Source: Berberis thunbergii (lineage: Eukaryota; Streptophyta; Magnoliopsida; Ranunculales; Berberidaceae). Taken from it: a DNA stretch of 64,000 bases. The stretch's first letter is position 1. Each line of letters begins with the position of its first letter. The stretch covers positions 434,001-498,000 of the forward strand of contig QNQO01000457.1 of the NCBI GenBank assembly GCA_003290165.1. The letters run 5' to 3'. Shown piece by piece: positions 22,501 through 34,500 of this stretch. The position numbers and the translations under genes were made by a program. The notes beneath the pieces are model-generated. The model worked only from the letters and a program-made list of their open reading frames with translations. It was not told the origin of the DNA and ran no database searches.

Positions 22501-25500
22501 GGTTGAACCCCTCCTCAAATGGTCAACATAACAGATTATACATGAAGCCTTATTTTGATTGGTTTTAACTTGAGACATGTGCTGATGATGGTTTTATTAG
22601 ACATCATGAGAAGATGTGGGGCTGAACCTTTTAATTGGAGAGAATCTAATAGAAATGCGGTGGTGAAGAGTGGTTCCTTGGTTGGACAAAGACCAAAATA
22701 AAGAAAGGCTGAGAAACTGTGGATATTATCTCTTGGGGGATAGCCAACAGAAGGTAAAGAATCAATTCAGAGATGAGGGAAGAGAGCAAGAGCTCACAGA
22801 GTTGTTTCGGTGGGTGGGCAGCTACGGCTTAACACAGAGAAGAGGAAACTCCCTTCAAAGAGAGCTCGACGGAGTTGTTAGTGACAGGGTGAAAGGGGCT
22901 GTTTGGATGTTAAAGCCCTGGTGGGAGATTATTTTTGAAATAGGGAATGGAAGACAAATTGAAGTGATGCACATTTCATGGAAGCCAATACGATTGCACA
23001 TTTCTTGGCTTCAAAAGCTAGACTTCCGAAAACATCAGGGATGCTTGGATCGATCATTTCGCCGCATGTAAAAGCCATCATTAACATGGAAAAAGAACGG
23101 GTGCCATATCTTAGAGTCAAGTCATAAGCTTAGCGTTGGTTGATGTACGTAGGAGCTGTGTAATGCTTTGTTTCTTGTTGATTGCTTACAATGGTCTTAG
23201 TGGCTTCAAGCAATTGAGTGAATGTAAGGGTAAGGCCACATGTCCCTCCTAATTGGGTTTTTTCGGTAAAGTAATAAAGGGTCTAGGATACCATGCTGTT
23301 TGGTGAGTGGAGGCATAGTGAAAAAGAGGAGAGGAGTTTGTTTGATTGGGCAAAATGAAGCTGTTGTTTGGTTGAATGGAAGGAGATGTCATATCCTAAT
23401 CTTGTGATTCGGTGGAGTTAATTAAAGAGCAAAGAAGGATTGTTCTCATGTTGAATTAGTGAACGACTATAACAGTGTCAAGAGCTCCCCCTTCGTGGCA
23501 TCCTGAACATGAAGCAGGTTCAATGAAACAACTTCAATAGAGCAAAATCGGGAATCTCACAAGAAAGGTTTCAGCATCTTTTGTATTGTGTTTCTCTTTA
23601 TGTATGTATTGTTCTCATTAGATTGGGGTTCTAGATGGGAGTGGTTATACCCATGGTAGTTGGGTGGTGTGTAAATTCATTGCAAGGGAATGATGATATT
23701 TGGTATAGCTTAAAGAGTTGGAGCTTGGTGTAGCTTGAGAGTGGAGCTTGGTTTAGCTTCACGCTTGATGTAGCTCTTATTTGAGATCATGGTACGTGGT
23801 TTTAGTAAGCCAACAATTCTTGTATTTCATTCTCTTTATGGTGGATTTACAGTTCCTTAAGTCCTAATAGCCAAAGTTTTTTCCATATTGGGTTCTCCGA
23901 TATCACATCTTGTGTCAATTCTCTATCTCTATCCTTGCTTGTATTAGTTGTCATTTTAAATTACTTGCTTGGATAATTTGATACATGTTTAGGACTTAAT
24001 TAATGACTTGTGTATGTGCTTAATGCCTTCGAATTGAACAATACACTCTGTGGAACTTGGTCTTTAGGAATTTCAAAAATTAAAACAAAAAAGGAGAGGT
24101 GGGAAAATTTTCCCCATCTTGAGGTTGAAGATGACTTTATTTTTAGCAAAAATTTTCTTAGCTCCCCCTTAAGTAGACATTTTCCACAATTGTATCACAA
24201 ACCAAAGAATAGTGGTAAAAAATCATATTCTTCATACTCTCTTCCTCGTTCCTTCCTTACTTTTCTCACTTTTGGTAAATTTTCTTGAGAAAATTTCTTT
24301 GAAACCAAACAAACCCTTAATTACTTCCTCGATTGGAGGCTTAATACCACCATCCTCTCCCTCATCCTCAAAGCCGAAGTAGCCACGATATATGAAGACT
24401 ATCGCCCAATCAATTTGATCTCTAACCTCTTCAGTTGCAAAGATTGTTCCCAAGGTCCTAGGAAACACAAATTACTCCATTGATTAGCACTCTTGTTTCC
24501 CTTTACATTCGGTACCTATCCCTCCAATCATCAACTAATAGATAGTCCTCTTTCAGTTAATGAGCTAACTCCCGCATCTTTCCAGGTTCTAGTAGGGTGG
24601 ATGTGAAAATTGACTTCTCGAAGGCTTTCAACACAATGAGTTGGTTTGGTCTTTCATTGATCACATCTCTGCCAAGATTGGTGCTTACCAAGAATGCACA
24701 GATACGTCACAACGACTCGACAATTTCCTAAAAAATTAGGACTCGATGACACGTAAAATTTTACTATTTTTTTAACTCAAGAACATAAACAATAATGGAT
24801 AATTCAAACAGACACACAAAAATAAATAAATAAATAAATAAAAATAAAAAATTGAATCTTTGATGTTAATATGGATAAACTAGAGGGATAAAGAAGATGT
24901 AATATAACATATACATAATGCAAGTTGTTGAATTTAATTGCTCAATGATGGTTTAGTTTATTTGTTTAATAATTTTATTTTTGATAAAGCAATCTAAATA
25001 CTGGTCACACAATGGAAAACTGAATTATGGCAAAGTTGATTAAAACTTGATCAAGAATGAAGGTATAGGTACATGGCCCCTTATCTGTGGGAAATTTAAT
25101 ATTAGACTTGATGATGAGTTTGCATTTATATTTTTATAATAAAAGCATGCTTGTTAGGGTCAAGCCCTAGAAAAGGAATCTATCCTATCTCCCATTGACC
25201 ACATATAATAAATGCATTTTGATTAAACTATTACATACTTTTTTGTTTATTTTTTGTGATAAGTTTGTTCTACATTTGACATAGTAATCTGTTTTGTTGC
25301 TCACACACAACTCATTCCTAGTAAGAATGAACCAACCTCCCTTCTTCGCTAACTCATTCCCTACAGTTGTGTTTCTTTAACTTATACACTCGCAAATTAG
25401 CTCACCAAACAAACCTCACTAACCCATTTCTCTCCATCTCTCATAACAGCTAGGAATGGAGTTGTTTCGCGATGCAAAGGTGATCCGACTGCAAAGCCAC

Positions 25501-28500
25501 CATGACAAGTACCTCCTAGCAGACGACGACGAAGAATACTCACTCAAGTATTATTTCATCACATTGGATCCAAGTAGAGAAAATCGAGCCACAAAAGATT
25601 GGACGAATTTGAGAGTTTACCTGCCAGCAGATCGAACATCCACCATGCAGATCAGTCAAAATAGGTTAGTATGATCCTCTTCTTCTCTTTTCTCTCTCTC
25701 TCGATCTCCCGCGATCTCTCTCGCCCCTCTCCATCAATCTCTTTGTCTCTCATCTCGTCTCTCCCTCGATCTCAGTTTCTCTTCCTCGATCTCAGCTTCT
25801 CTCCTCTCAATCTCAGTTTTTCTCCCTCTCTGTGTGCGGTCAAATGAAGTGAGGAAGAAGACTTGGGATGCTATTTGCACCCCAAGAACAAAAAAAAAAT
25901 TATGTCCGAACCGTGTCGGGCGCGTGTCCAATTTGGTCAACGAGTCAGACCTGTTGATAGCGTGTAAAATACATGACAAACGAAATCCATGTCCGACACG
26001 TATTTGACTCAAAGCACAGAGGTTTTGCGAAGAGTTCATGCATCCTTAGTGCTTACAATCATCAAAATAAACATTTTCCTTCTCTATCAATCTAAACGGT
26101 TCCCCGATCGGTTTCTTCAAAACTTCCAATGAAATCCGTGAAGGCAACTCTCTCTTCTCTCATATTTGTAGACCTTACCAGAACGACAGTCAAAGCTAGT
26201 AGCCACATAATTATTTCAGGTTTTAAAGCAATCGCCAATGGTGACCCGATCTCCATCTTGTAACTTGCCTGTAACACCAAACTTTTTATTGTTGATGCTT
26301 TTTTACCATCTTCGGCTAGAGACATGGCTCTCTTATTGGGTTGCAAAGTGGAGTCCCTGCCATCTAAACACTTCGTTTTGGCTTTCAGCCACAAATACAA
26401 GAAGAATCCACATGGGACCCGATAGTTGAAAGGATCCACAAATGGTTGGTAATTTGGAAGGTGTCCACTTATCAAAAGTGGGTAGGTTAACTCTCATTAA
26501 AAGTTCTTAGGCCAGCATACTGATCTTCAACCCCTGATCACGATCCTTGGTCAATTGTAACTCGATTGAGAAAATTTGTAGAGACTTTTTATCGAGTACT
26601 TATTCAGCCACAAATGTCTAGTTATTGCTGGGTGAAATTTGTCGACCTAAATCTAAAGGTGGTATAGGCATCCGTAAGGTTAGAGATATGTATAATACTC
26701 TCTTTGCGAAATGGTTGTGGCAATGTGCTACTAAAAATGATGCTATCTGGCATAAAGTTATTGCTAATAAAAAAATGGAGTCGATCAAAATGATTCATAC
26801 AATAAAATGGTGAGAAACACATCTAGATGCTCTGGAAGACTAATGAACCAGAATACAAAATTCATAGTATCGAACCAAGTTAGCAAGGGCACAACAATTG
26901 ACTTCTGACACGACAAATGTCTAGTTGACCCCTAACTTCTCTCTTCAAAGACGTCCACTCCGTCTTTCTAAAACAAGCAAGGTCCAATTTCTCTTTTTGC
27001 TCCCCCTTAATAGTCGGAATCTCACTCCACGAAGAGGCTTCCATGATAGAGAAGTTGGTCAAGTCATGGCTTCGATGTCTCTCCTTGACCTCATTCATCA
27101 TTTGACAAGATTATTTGGGATCACAAGATTGGAAACTTTTCAGTGAAGAATTTTTTTCAGAAAGTGCTACTCCTCCAACTCGCATCAAGCCCAATCCCTT
27201 TTCAAATTTAAAGCCCTAATTTTTATAGAAAACAAAATCCAACTCGCATCAAGTCCAATTCCCACTCACAATATCGTTCTCACGATTGACTACTTGGCTA
27301 GAAGTAATCTGATCATTGCCAATAAATGTTTGATATGCAAGTCAAACACTGAATCCATCACCATTGTTTTCTAAATTGTTAACTTACCAAGAGCATTAGT
27401 TATTTAGTTGCAGTGATTCAAGTTGGTTCCCGGGCCGTTTGTGAGGATCTCCAAAGTTGGCTTGACCAATGGAACAAGAGTGCTTCCCAAGAAAGGACAA
27501 TGGATATGGGAAAGGTTACTCCCAACAGCCTCATGGATTATTTGGAAGGAAAGAAACAATTGTGTTTCAATGAGAAGAAGAATGATGAAACAAGCCTTGT
27601 CATTCAATGGCCATAATAAGCATAGATTTATCTGAGAACAATCCTTAATTGGCCCTCCTTGTTAATTAGGAGCATTTGTTACTTCACAATCAGATGTTGG
27701 TCTTTTAACTTGCTTTCCTGCGTTCAGTTTTGGGGGTTGTTTTATTTTTCTTTCCCCTTGTCAAGCCCCCCACTAACATTATTAGCATTTGTATTGTCTC
27801 TGTAACCGCTTGTTTTATTCCTTTAATGAAAGTTTTGTTTTATCGATAAGAAAAATAAAATAAAATTTTAGAATAAAACTTTTACACTTGGTGATGGGAA
27901 TTTGAGGATCGACTCACGAGGGATCGAGAAGCAAAACTTCATCTCCCCTTTCACTATTATATACTAAAAACTTTAATGTTTCTACACAAAATAATAGGAA
28001 ACCCATTGTTTCTCCAAATAGTATTAACTTTTTGGCTCATTTTGCATAAAGCAAATGTTGGTTCATTTGGAGTCCAAATTCCAGCTCACCTGAATATGAC
28101 AAAGAGACTCAAGAGATTAGGGTTTGACTTGCCAATTACTACTGATCGCTCTCATTCTCCCATCTCTGTTCTTGAAATGTAAGCCAACACTTCCTGAAAT
28201 GTAACCCAGAAGCTAAGATGAGTAAGTCTAGGTTTCTCCCTATAGTCTTATAGATTTGAAGCACTAATCCATCAGTCTCACAAAGTGTCATACCTGGCCC
28301 CGTCAAAGAAATAAACCCAATGCTTGTGGTCCCATATGATGAAGAGAACTCAGTGAAAGTCTACAATAATCCAATAATCCAAGTACACCTTAGCATTTCT
28401 CATTTTTATCTTTCTTCTTTCCTCCTCTACCATTGGTGTAATATGAATACCTTTATGCTTTGCAGGAACGGCATAGAGGTGTCTTGGGCATCTAACCCAA

Positions 28501-31500
28501 TGATTAAGGTAGTGTTTTCTCTTTTACACTTCACCTCAATCAAAACCAGTAAGCCAGTTGAGAAATCTTGCCTCACTATAATGCATGGCCCTGATATAAT
28601 GATATTGATCTGCAAAATGATTCCGAGCCAATGCAAAAAATAATTTAAGGAAGAAGAGACAATCAGAGTTTTCCAATCCTTCAACTCTATTATTAGAATA
28701 ATGATTGCAACATCTAAAAACACTCTTGAGGCTGCTTAACAAGCTTTCCAATCTCTCAAGAACAAACTCTCTTGAGGCACCTTTGCTATCTTATTAACTA
28801 ACAAAGATCACAATATACTTAAAAAAATCTTCGAAAAGAATGTTTAACAAGCTCGGCCTCAAGAACAACTCTTGAGCTCTCTCCCAAGAACAACCCTCTT
28901 GAGAGTTCTGTTGAAAAAGCTATGGATCTATATCTCTCCAGCCTTTGTCTCCTCGGTTTTCCTAGATGTATTGAACCTACATATGAAGACAATATATATA
29001 GGCTAAACAAGTACAAACCAAACATGGAAAAACTACTCCTAATAGGAAAGTTTTTTCAATATTATTTTCGTTGTCTTATAACTTTCTTGTTTTAAATCAA
29101 ATAAGGAAAGCCTACTCCTAAAAAAGTGTTTCCATATTCCTTATCCCACAAAGAGAACTTTATTGTTTCTAAACCAAACAAGGAAAACCTACTCCTAATA
29201 GGAATATGTTTCTTGTTTCACAAGGAAAAGTTTTCCTTATTTTAATTTCCAAATTGATTTGAGGAAACTTTCCTTGTATTAGTTGAACAAGGAAAACTAA
29301 TTCAAATAGGAAACTTTCATTGTCGTAATTGGTCAAGGAAACTTTCTTAGTCCTATAGGAAGATACTCTTGTATCAGATATTTTTTAAAACATTGATCCA
29401 TTAATAAGAGATTTTGATACACACTTTAAAACATTAATCAATTAATAAGAGATTTTGATATGCACTGGTTTTAAATGAAATCATGATCCCCTCATTCCAA
29501 GCAAACACTTCTGTCTCATTGGACAATCTGGGTTCATACAAAATTCCATCTCATTTTATAAGCCTCTTTATAATCCAAGTCCTCAATGGTAAATTTCCTT
29601 AACACAAACATCAAAAAATCCAATGTAATTCCTTTGAAGCATCTTATTTAAATAACACTAAATCTATGTCAATTCTTCCTAGACACCCACTGATAATTAT
29701 TACTTGCCAAATGGTGATTGGAATCCCCAACTGTAACCTCTACATAATCCATTTGCCCCATTTTGTTATTATTCTTCCCATAGGAAACTCCCGTTAAAGC
29801 CTCCCTCCAAAATCTGAGTCAAACTAACTTGTGTATAACAGAGAAGCAAAAGCAGGGACAAGTAGGAAGAATACCACAGTACCACTGCTCGTGGCTGGAA
29901 ATCACACACTTGATTAGATGACAAGGCTAGTTATGATTTTCTTAATGTCATGTCACTGGTTTAACTTCTACACTTAAAACACAAAATTTTTGAAAGCAAT
30001 CCTTTCTTAATAGTGATGAAAGTCACTAGTCCTATGCTCTACTCATGCTATTGTACTATACTCATGTTACAAGCCTTCGGAATATTTGTCAAAACCACGC
30101 TTTTCATGTAAAGTTTTAAAGAAATTGCAAAGATATATAGAAATAAAGATATCCTGCTAGACCGTCATCACAGCCATATACATGGCAAAAAACATCCATC
30201 ACGAGGATCTGGCGTCTCATCTTCAGGGCTAGCTCATAAAAACCCAAAAAATGATTAAACCAATCATAAATGCCCAAACTGGGCCCATTAAAGGCATACG
30301 TAATCGAAACCCATATCCAGACCTACACAAATCAAAGCCCAAATTCAGGCCCGATACGAATTCTCTCGTAAAGAAGAATTACGTTGCACAAAACGAGTCG
30401 TGAATGGAGTTATGCCTCCATGGACTCGTCTCCATAAAAGAGGAGACTGTTAAGAGAAACATCTTTTGTTGCGCCTCACATGCTTAAATCACGCAGAAAA
30501 TTAACCGCTATCATTATAAAAGATAAAGAAAACATTCGATAAAGGTATTCAAGTTTAACTAAATTTTGTCCAGATTTATTTTTTTCTTCAAACAGAGTTG
30601 TTAACTTAAACATCGAAGTGCCTTCGGCCACAAAAAGGTGATCTTTAGCAGTCTAACATCTATTTTTCAGGTCAAACTCGTAGGAGGACGAGATTTGATC
30701 GCATCAATTTGGCGCCGTCCATGAGAAAATGAGTTTTCTTTCTAAAAAGGAGATCCACAGTGACAAATTTCACCAAAATCTGATAAGATAAACGAGCTGT
30801 CATAACAAATGACACTCTACAAATTCTCAACCCAGCAACGATCACAAAAACCCTGCTAGCAACAATGTATCACAAGCAGCTCACAAAAAATACGCAACAC
30901 AAAGCATCGGGCCAATTGATCCCGACAATCGAGATCCACAACATGGAATAGTTCAGACAACCCACACATCCGGTGACACTACCACGGATCCTTGGGTAGA
31001 CCTGCTTATGGTCCAACGAAGATGCTAGAAAAAATCACCCATGAGCGCACTCAGTCAGCTAATCCTATCCAAGCGTCGCCCTAGCAAAACTCCACCAACC
31101 AAACTCGAGAAAGCTACGAAGTTTTAGCAAAACCTCAACAGGGAAATCTCGATAGCAATGAACTTTCCTAGGGTAAAACTCCACAAAGTGACGGAACGCC
31201 TGCAGAAATCTCGTTCAAAATCAGAGTCATTGATCTCAACATATTGTACGAACTAGCCAAGCCACCATTCTTCGACGCCCTCATGATAACTTTTATGCCA
31301 AAGAAGTTCACTCCACCAAAGTTCGAAGTATATGATGGCACCACTGACCCATCAGATCACTTGTGGCACTTCCACCACATGATGGCATTGAAGGAGATTA
31401 TGGAGTCAATCTTGTGCAGAATATTTTCGACTAGTCTTACCTCCACAGCAATGAATTGGTTCAACAGCCTACCACCAAGGTCAATAGACTCCTTTCAGGT

Positions 31501-34500
31501 GTTGGACACCGCTTTTATCACAAGATTCATCGAAAGTCAGCGAATGAGGAAAGGACCACACTACCTCTTCCATATCAAGCAAAAGCCCAAAGAGATGATA
31601 CAGGAATACGTCACTCGTTTCACCAACGAACTGACGATCGATGGATGCAGCGATGACACAACCGCTGCTACTTTCACCGCTTGGCTGAAGAGAGGCCTCT
31701 TTTTATGCTCTCAACCTGAAACCTCCAAAAAGCTTGGCGATCCTGTTGAAAATAACCCAAAAACACATTGTTCTCGAGAAGATTAAAGTTGCCAAGAGGA
31801 AAAATGACCAAGAAATGGAGAATCATTTAAGGAAATGGGAAAGGAGTGAGGAAAGAAGACGAGATGGACCCCGGGAGGATAGCATTCATTCAAAGAGGTA
31901 TCTGAATAGCGAACTAACCGAATCTAATCAGCAAGAGTCCGAGAAGCTGCAATCAGCATAGCCCCGACACGAGCGAGTAACAAGTGTGACGAAAATGACA
32001 TACAAACCATATACGAACTTGAAAACGAGCCGGGCCAATATACTAAAGCATATAGCGAAATTGGATGACATCAACTGGCCACTCAGGATGATAGGAAACC
32101 CAGAAGGAAGAGACAAACGGATATTGTTCCTTTCATAACGACCATGGGCACGATACCAAAAACTGTTACAATCTAAAATATGAAATTGAGCACTGGATTC
32201 AGAGAGGATGACTCGACAAATTCATCGGAATGCCAGACAAGCAACTCAAGGGAAGGAAAAAACAGATACCACTACGGGATCAAAAGAACAACCCAGAAAA
32301 CTAATATACACTATACACTGCATGGCCAAAGGAAACGAAACGATCAACTCAACTTAAGAAGCAGCCAAAATACCTCCCACTCGAGCTGATTTACATCAAA
32401 GCAGGAGTACTAACGAAACTAGACGAACCATTTTACCAATGCATAAAAAATGGAAAAGTTTGCACCGATCAACTAACACGATTCAAGGACCCTACCGACG
32501 GACGCAAGCCCAACCCGAATTACCAACGACAAAATTGATGACAGCGGACTCGACCAAACCTTGGCAGTTGGTGCCGAACCCGGTGCTAATGTGAGCATGA
32601 TTGGACAATTTATCACTGATGTGAGCGTGATTGGACAGTTTTGGCGCTGATGTGAGCACAATCGGACAAATCAATACTGCTCAGCCACCGGATCAGAAAG
32701 CACCTTGAGTTTGTTAGCTACAATAACATATACAACAAACGAGCGAAGCTTAACCAATAGCAAATACGGCAAATGAAGACAGGCTATACGAGACAAAGCA
32801 ACAAAACATAAATCTTTAGCACAAGGATCAACACCAACCAAGCAAAAATCAGGAAAACAAAGCAAATCATTCTTCAATCTAGCATAACATAACTCAATCT
32901 AGCATAACATAACTGCTCCAGAAAAGAAAAAAAATTAGGGTTGGTCAGAATATCTAAAAGGAAATATTAATAAAATTACAAATTCAGAATCCCCATCTTA
33001 CGTGTGGACAACAGGAAAAATGCATCAAAACTCAGCCACACAAACTAATCGGCATACCAAACCAAAAGAAATCAGGACACAAGTTGGATATATAATAAAC
33101 TTCCGATCTGATCAACCACGGAGAGTTGGACAAACGAGTCAACTTAATTCAGAAAACTTCAAGTAGACCGATGCATCGAACTAACGAAGTAACAGTTGGA
33201 CAAACAAGTCAACTTAAGTAAAAAGAAACTTGGGGTTAACTAGTACGTTAAACCAATGAAGTAAGAGTTTGACGAACAAGTCAACTTAATTCAGAAAATT
33301 TCGAGTCGACCGATGCATCGAACCAACGAAGTATAAGTTGGACAAACGAGTCAACCCAAGTAAAAAGCAACTTCGGGTTGACTAATACATCAAATAAACA
33401 AAATAAGAGTTTAACGAACGAGTCAACTTAATTTAGAAAACTTCGAGTCGCCTAATACGTCGAACCAACGAAGTAAAGTTGGACAAACGAATCAACTTAA
33501 GTAAAAAGCAACTTCGGGCTGACTCGTATGTCAAACAAACCAAGTAAAAGTTGGACGAACGAGTCAACTTAATTCAGAAAACTTCAAGCCGGTCGATGCG
33601 TCGAACTAACGAAGTAAAAGTTGGACAAATGAGTCATCCCAAGTAAAAAGCAATTTCAGGCTGACTAGTGTGTCAAACAAACGAAGAGTTGGACGAACGA
33701 GTCAACTTAATTCACAAAATTTCGAGTCGACTGATGCATCGAACCAACGAAGTAAAAGTTGAATAAACAAGTCAACTTAATTTAAAGACAATAGGTCAAT
33801 CAATACGTCATACCATATAAGTAAAAGTTGAACAAACAAGTCAACTTAATTAAAAGGTAACTTGGGGTTGACTAATACGTCAAACTAATGAAGTAAGAGT
33901 TCAACGAACGAGTCAACTCAATTCAAAAACTTCGAGTCGACTAGTACGTCGAACAAATGAAATAAAAATTGAAGGAACGAATCGACTTAATTCAAAGAGC
34001 TACGAGTCGACTAATACGCTAAACCGAAAAAATAAAAATCGAAGTGGAAAATCAACCTGCTCAAGCAAGCTCCAACGCATCAAGAAAGAAAGATAAAGTC
34101 AAACCCGTCTCAAGACAACTAATGCGTCAAAGCATGAAAATAGCCATAATGGAATTCGAGTGAAGTCGAATACGCATTTCACGCGACAACAACTGGACTA
34201 AAAAAGAACAAGCAACACACGAGTCGACAAGATAAACTACGAAAACATGCAATACCAAAAAAGCTCTTTTCATTAACAACAATATTCTGTTACATCCGGA
34301 GAAGAAGATGAAGTGTGAAAAGTAGAGGCAACCACAGCGTCGTTGGCAACATCATGTACGGGAAAAGGCGAAGTTCTCTCTTCAAAAAGAGAAGGAAGCA
34401 ATGGCTCTTCAACTACTGGTGCGTTCGAAAGGTCCGGGGCAACTTCTTCACCATCATCTTCAAAAAATCGATCAACCAAGTGGCGGTACCTGGACAAATC

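Larger units (their letters stand above)
24318..27850 (+). mobile_element. decayed L1-type LINE (RT and downstream), interrupted
   Basis: Two blocks, 24318-24688 and 26049-27850, belong to one plus-strand L1 ORF2. The first has LNTTILSLILKAE, DYRPINLIS and VDVKIDFSKAFNTMSW. The second has INLNGSPIGFFKTS, LLGCKVESLPS, CRPKSKGGIGIRKVRDM and KWLWQCATKNDAIWHKVI, and ends with a reverse-transcriptase zinc-binding-type region and WIIWKERNN. Catalytic FADD was not found, and stops and frameshifts are many. The break between blocks is a hAT-like insertion. The 3' end near 27850 is A-rich, as in LINE tails. Confidence 0.75.

Noticed and set aside
22670..23071. 133-codon plus-strand frame (MVPWLDKDQNKERL...)
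   Set aside because: Only a vague resemblance to LINE C-terminal text (EIGNGRQIEV); no continuous similarity on either side, so not called.
33125..34030. CRISPR-like regularly spaced repeats
   Set aside because: Plant nuclear context, the whole 70-bp unit is repeated rather than repeat plus unique spacer, and it lies inside an LTR element.
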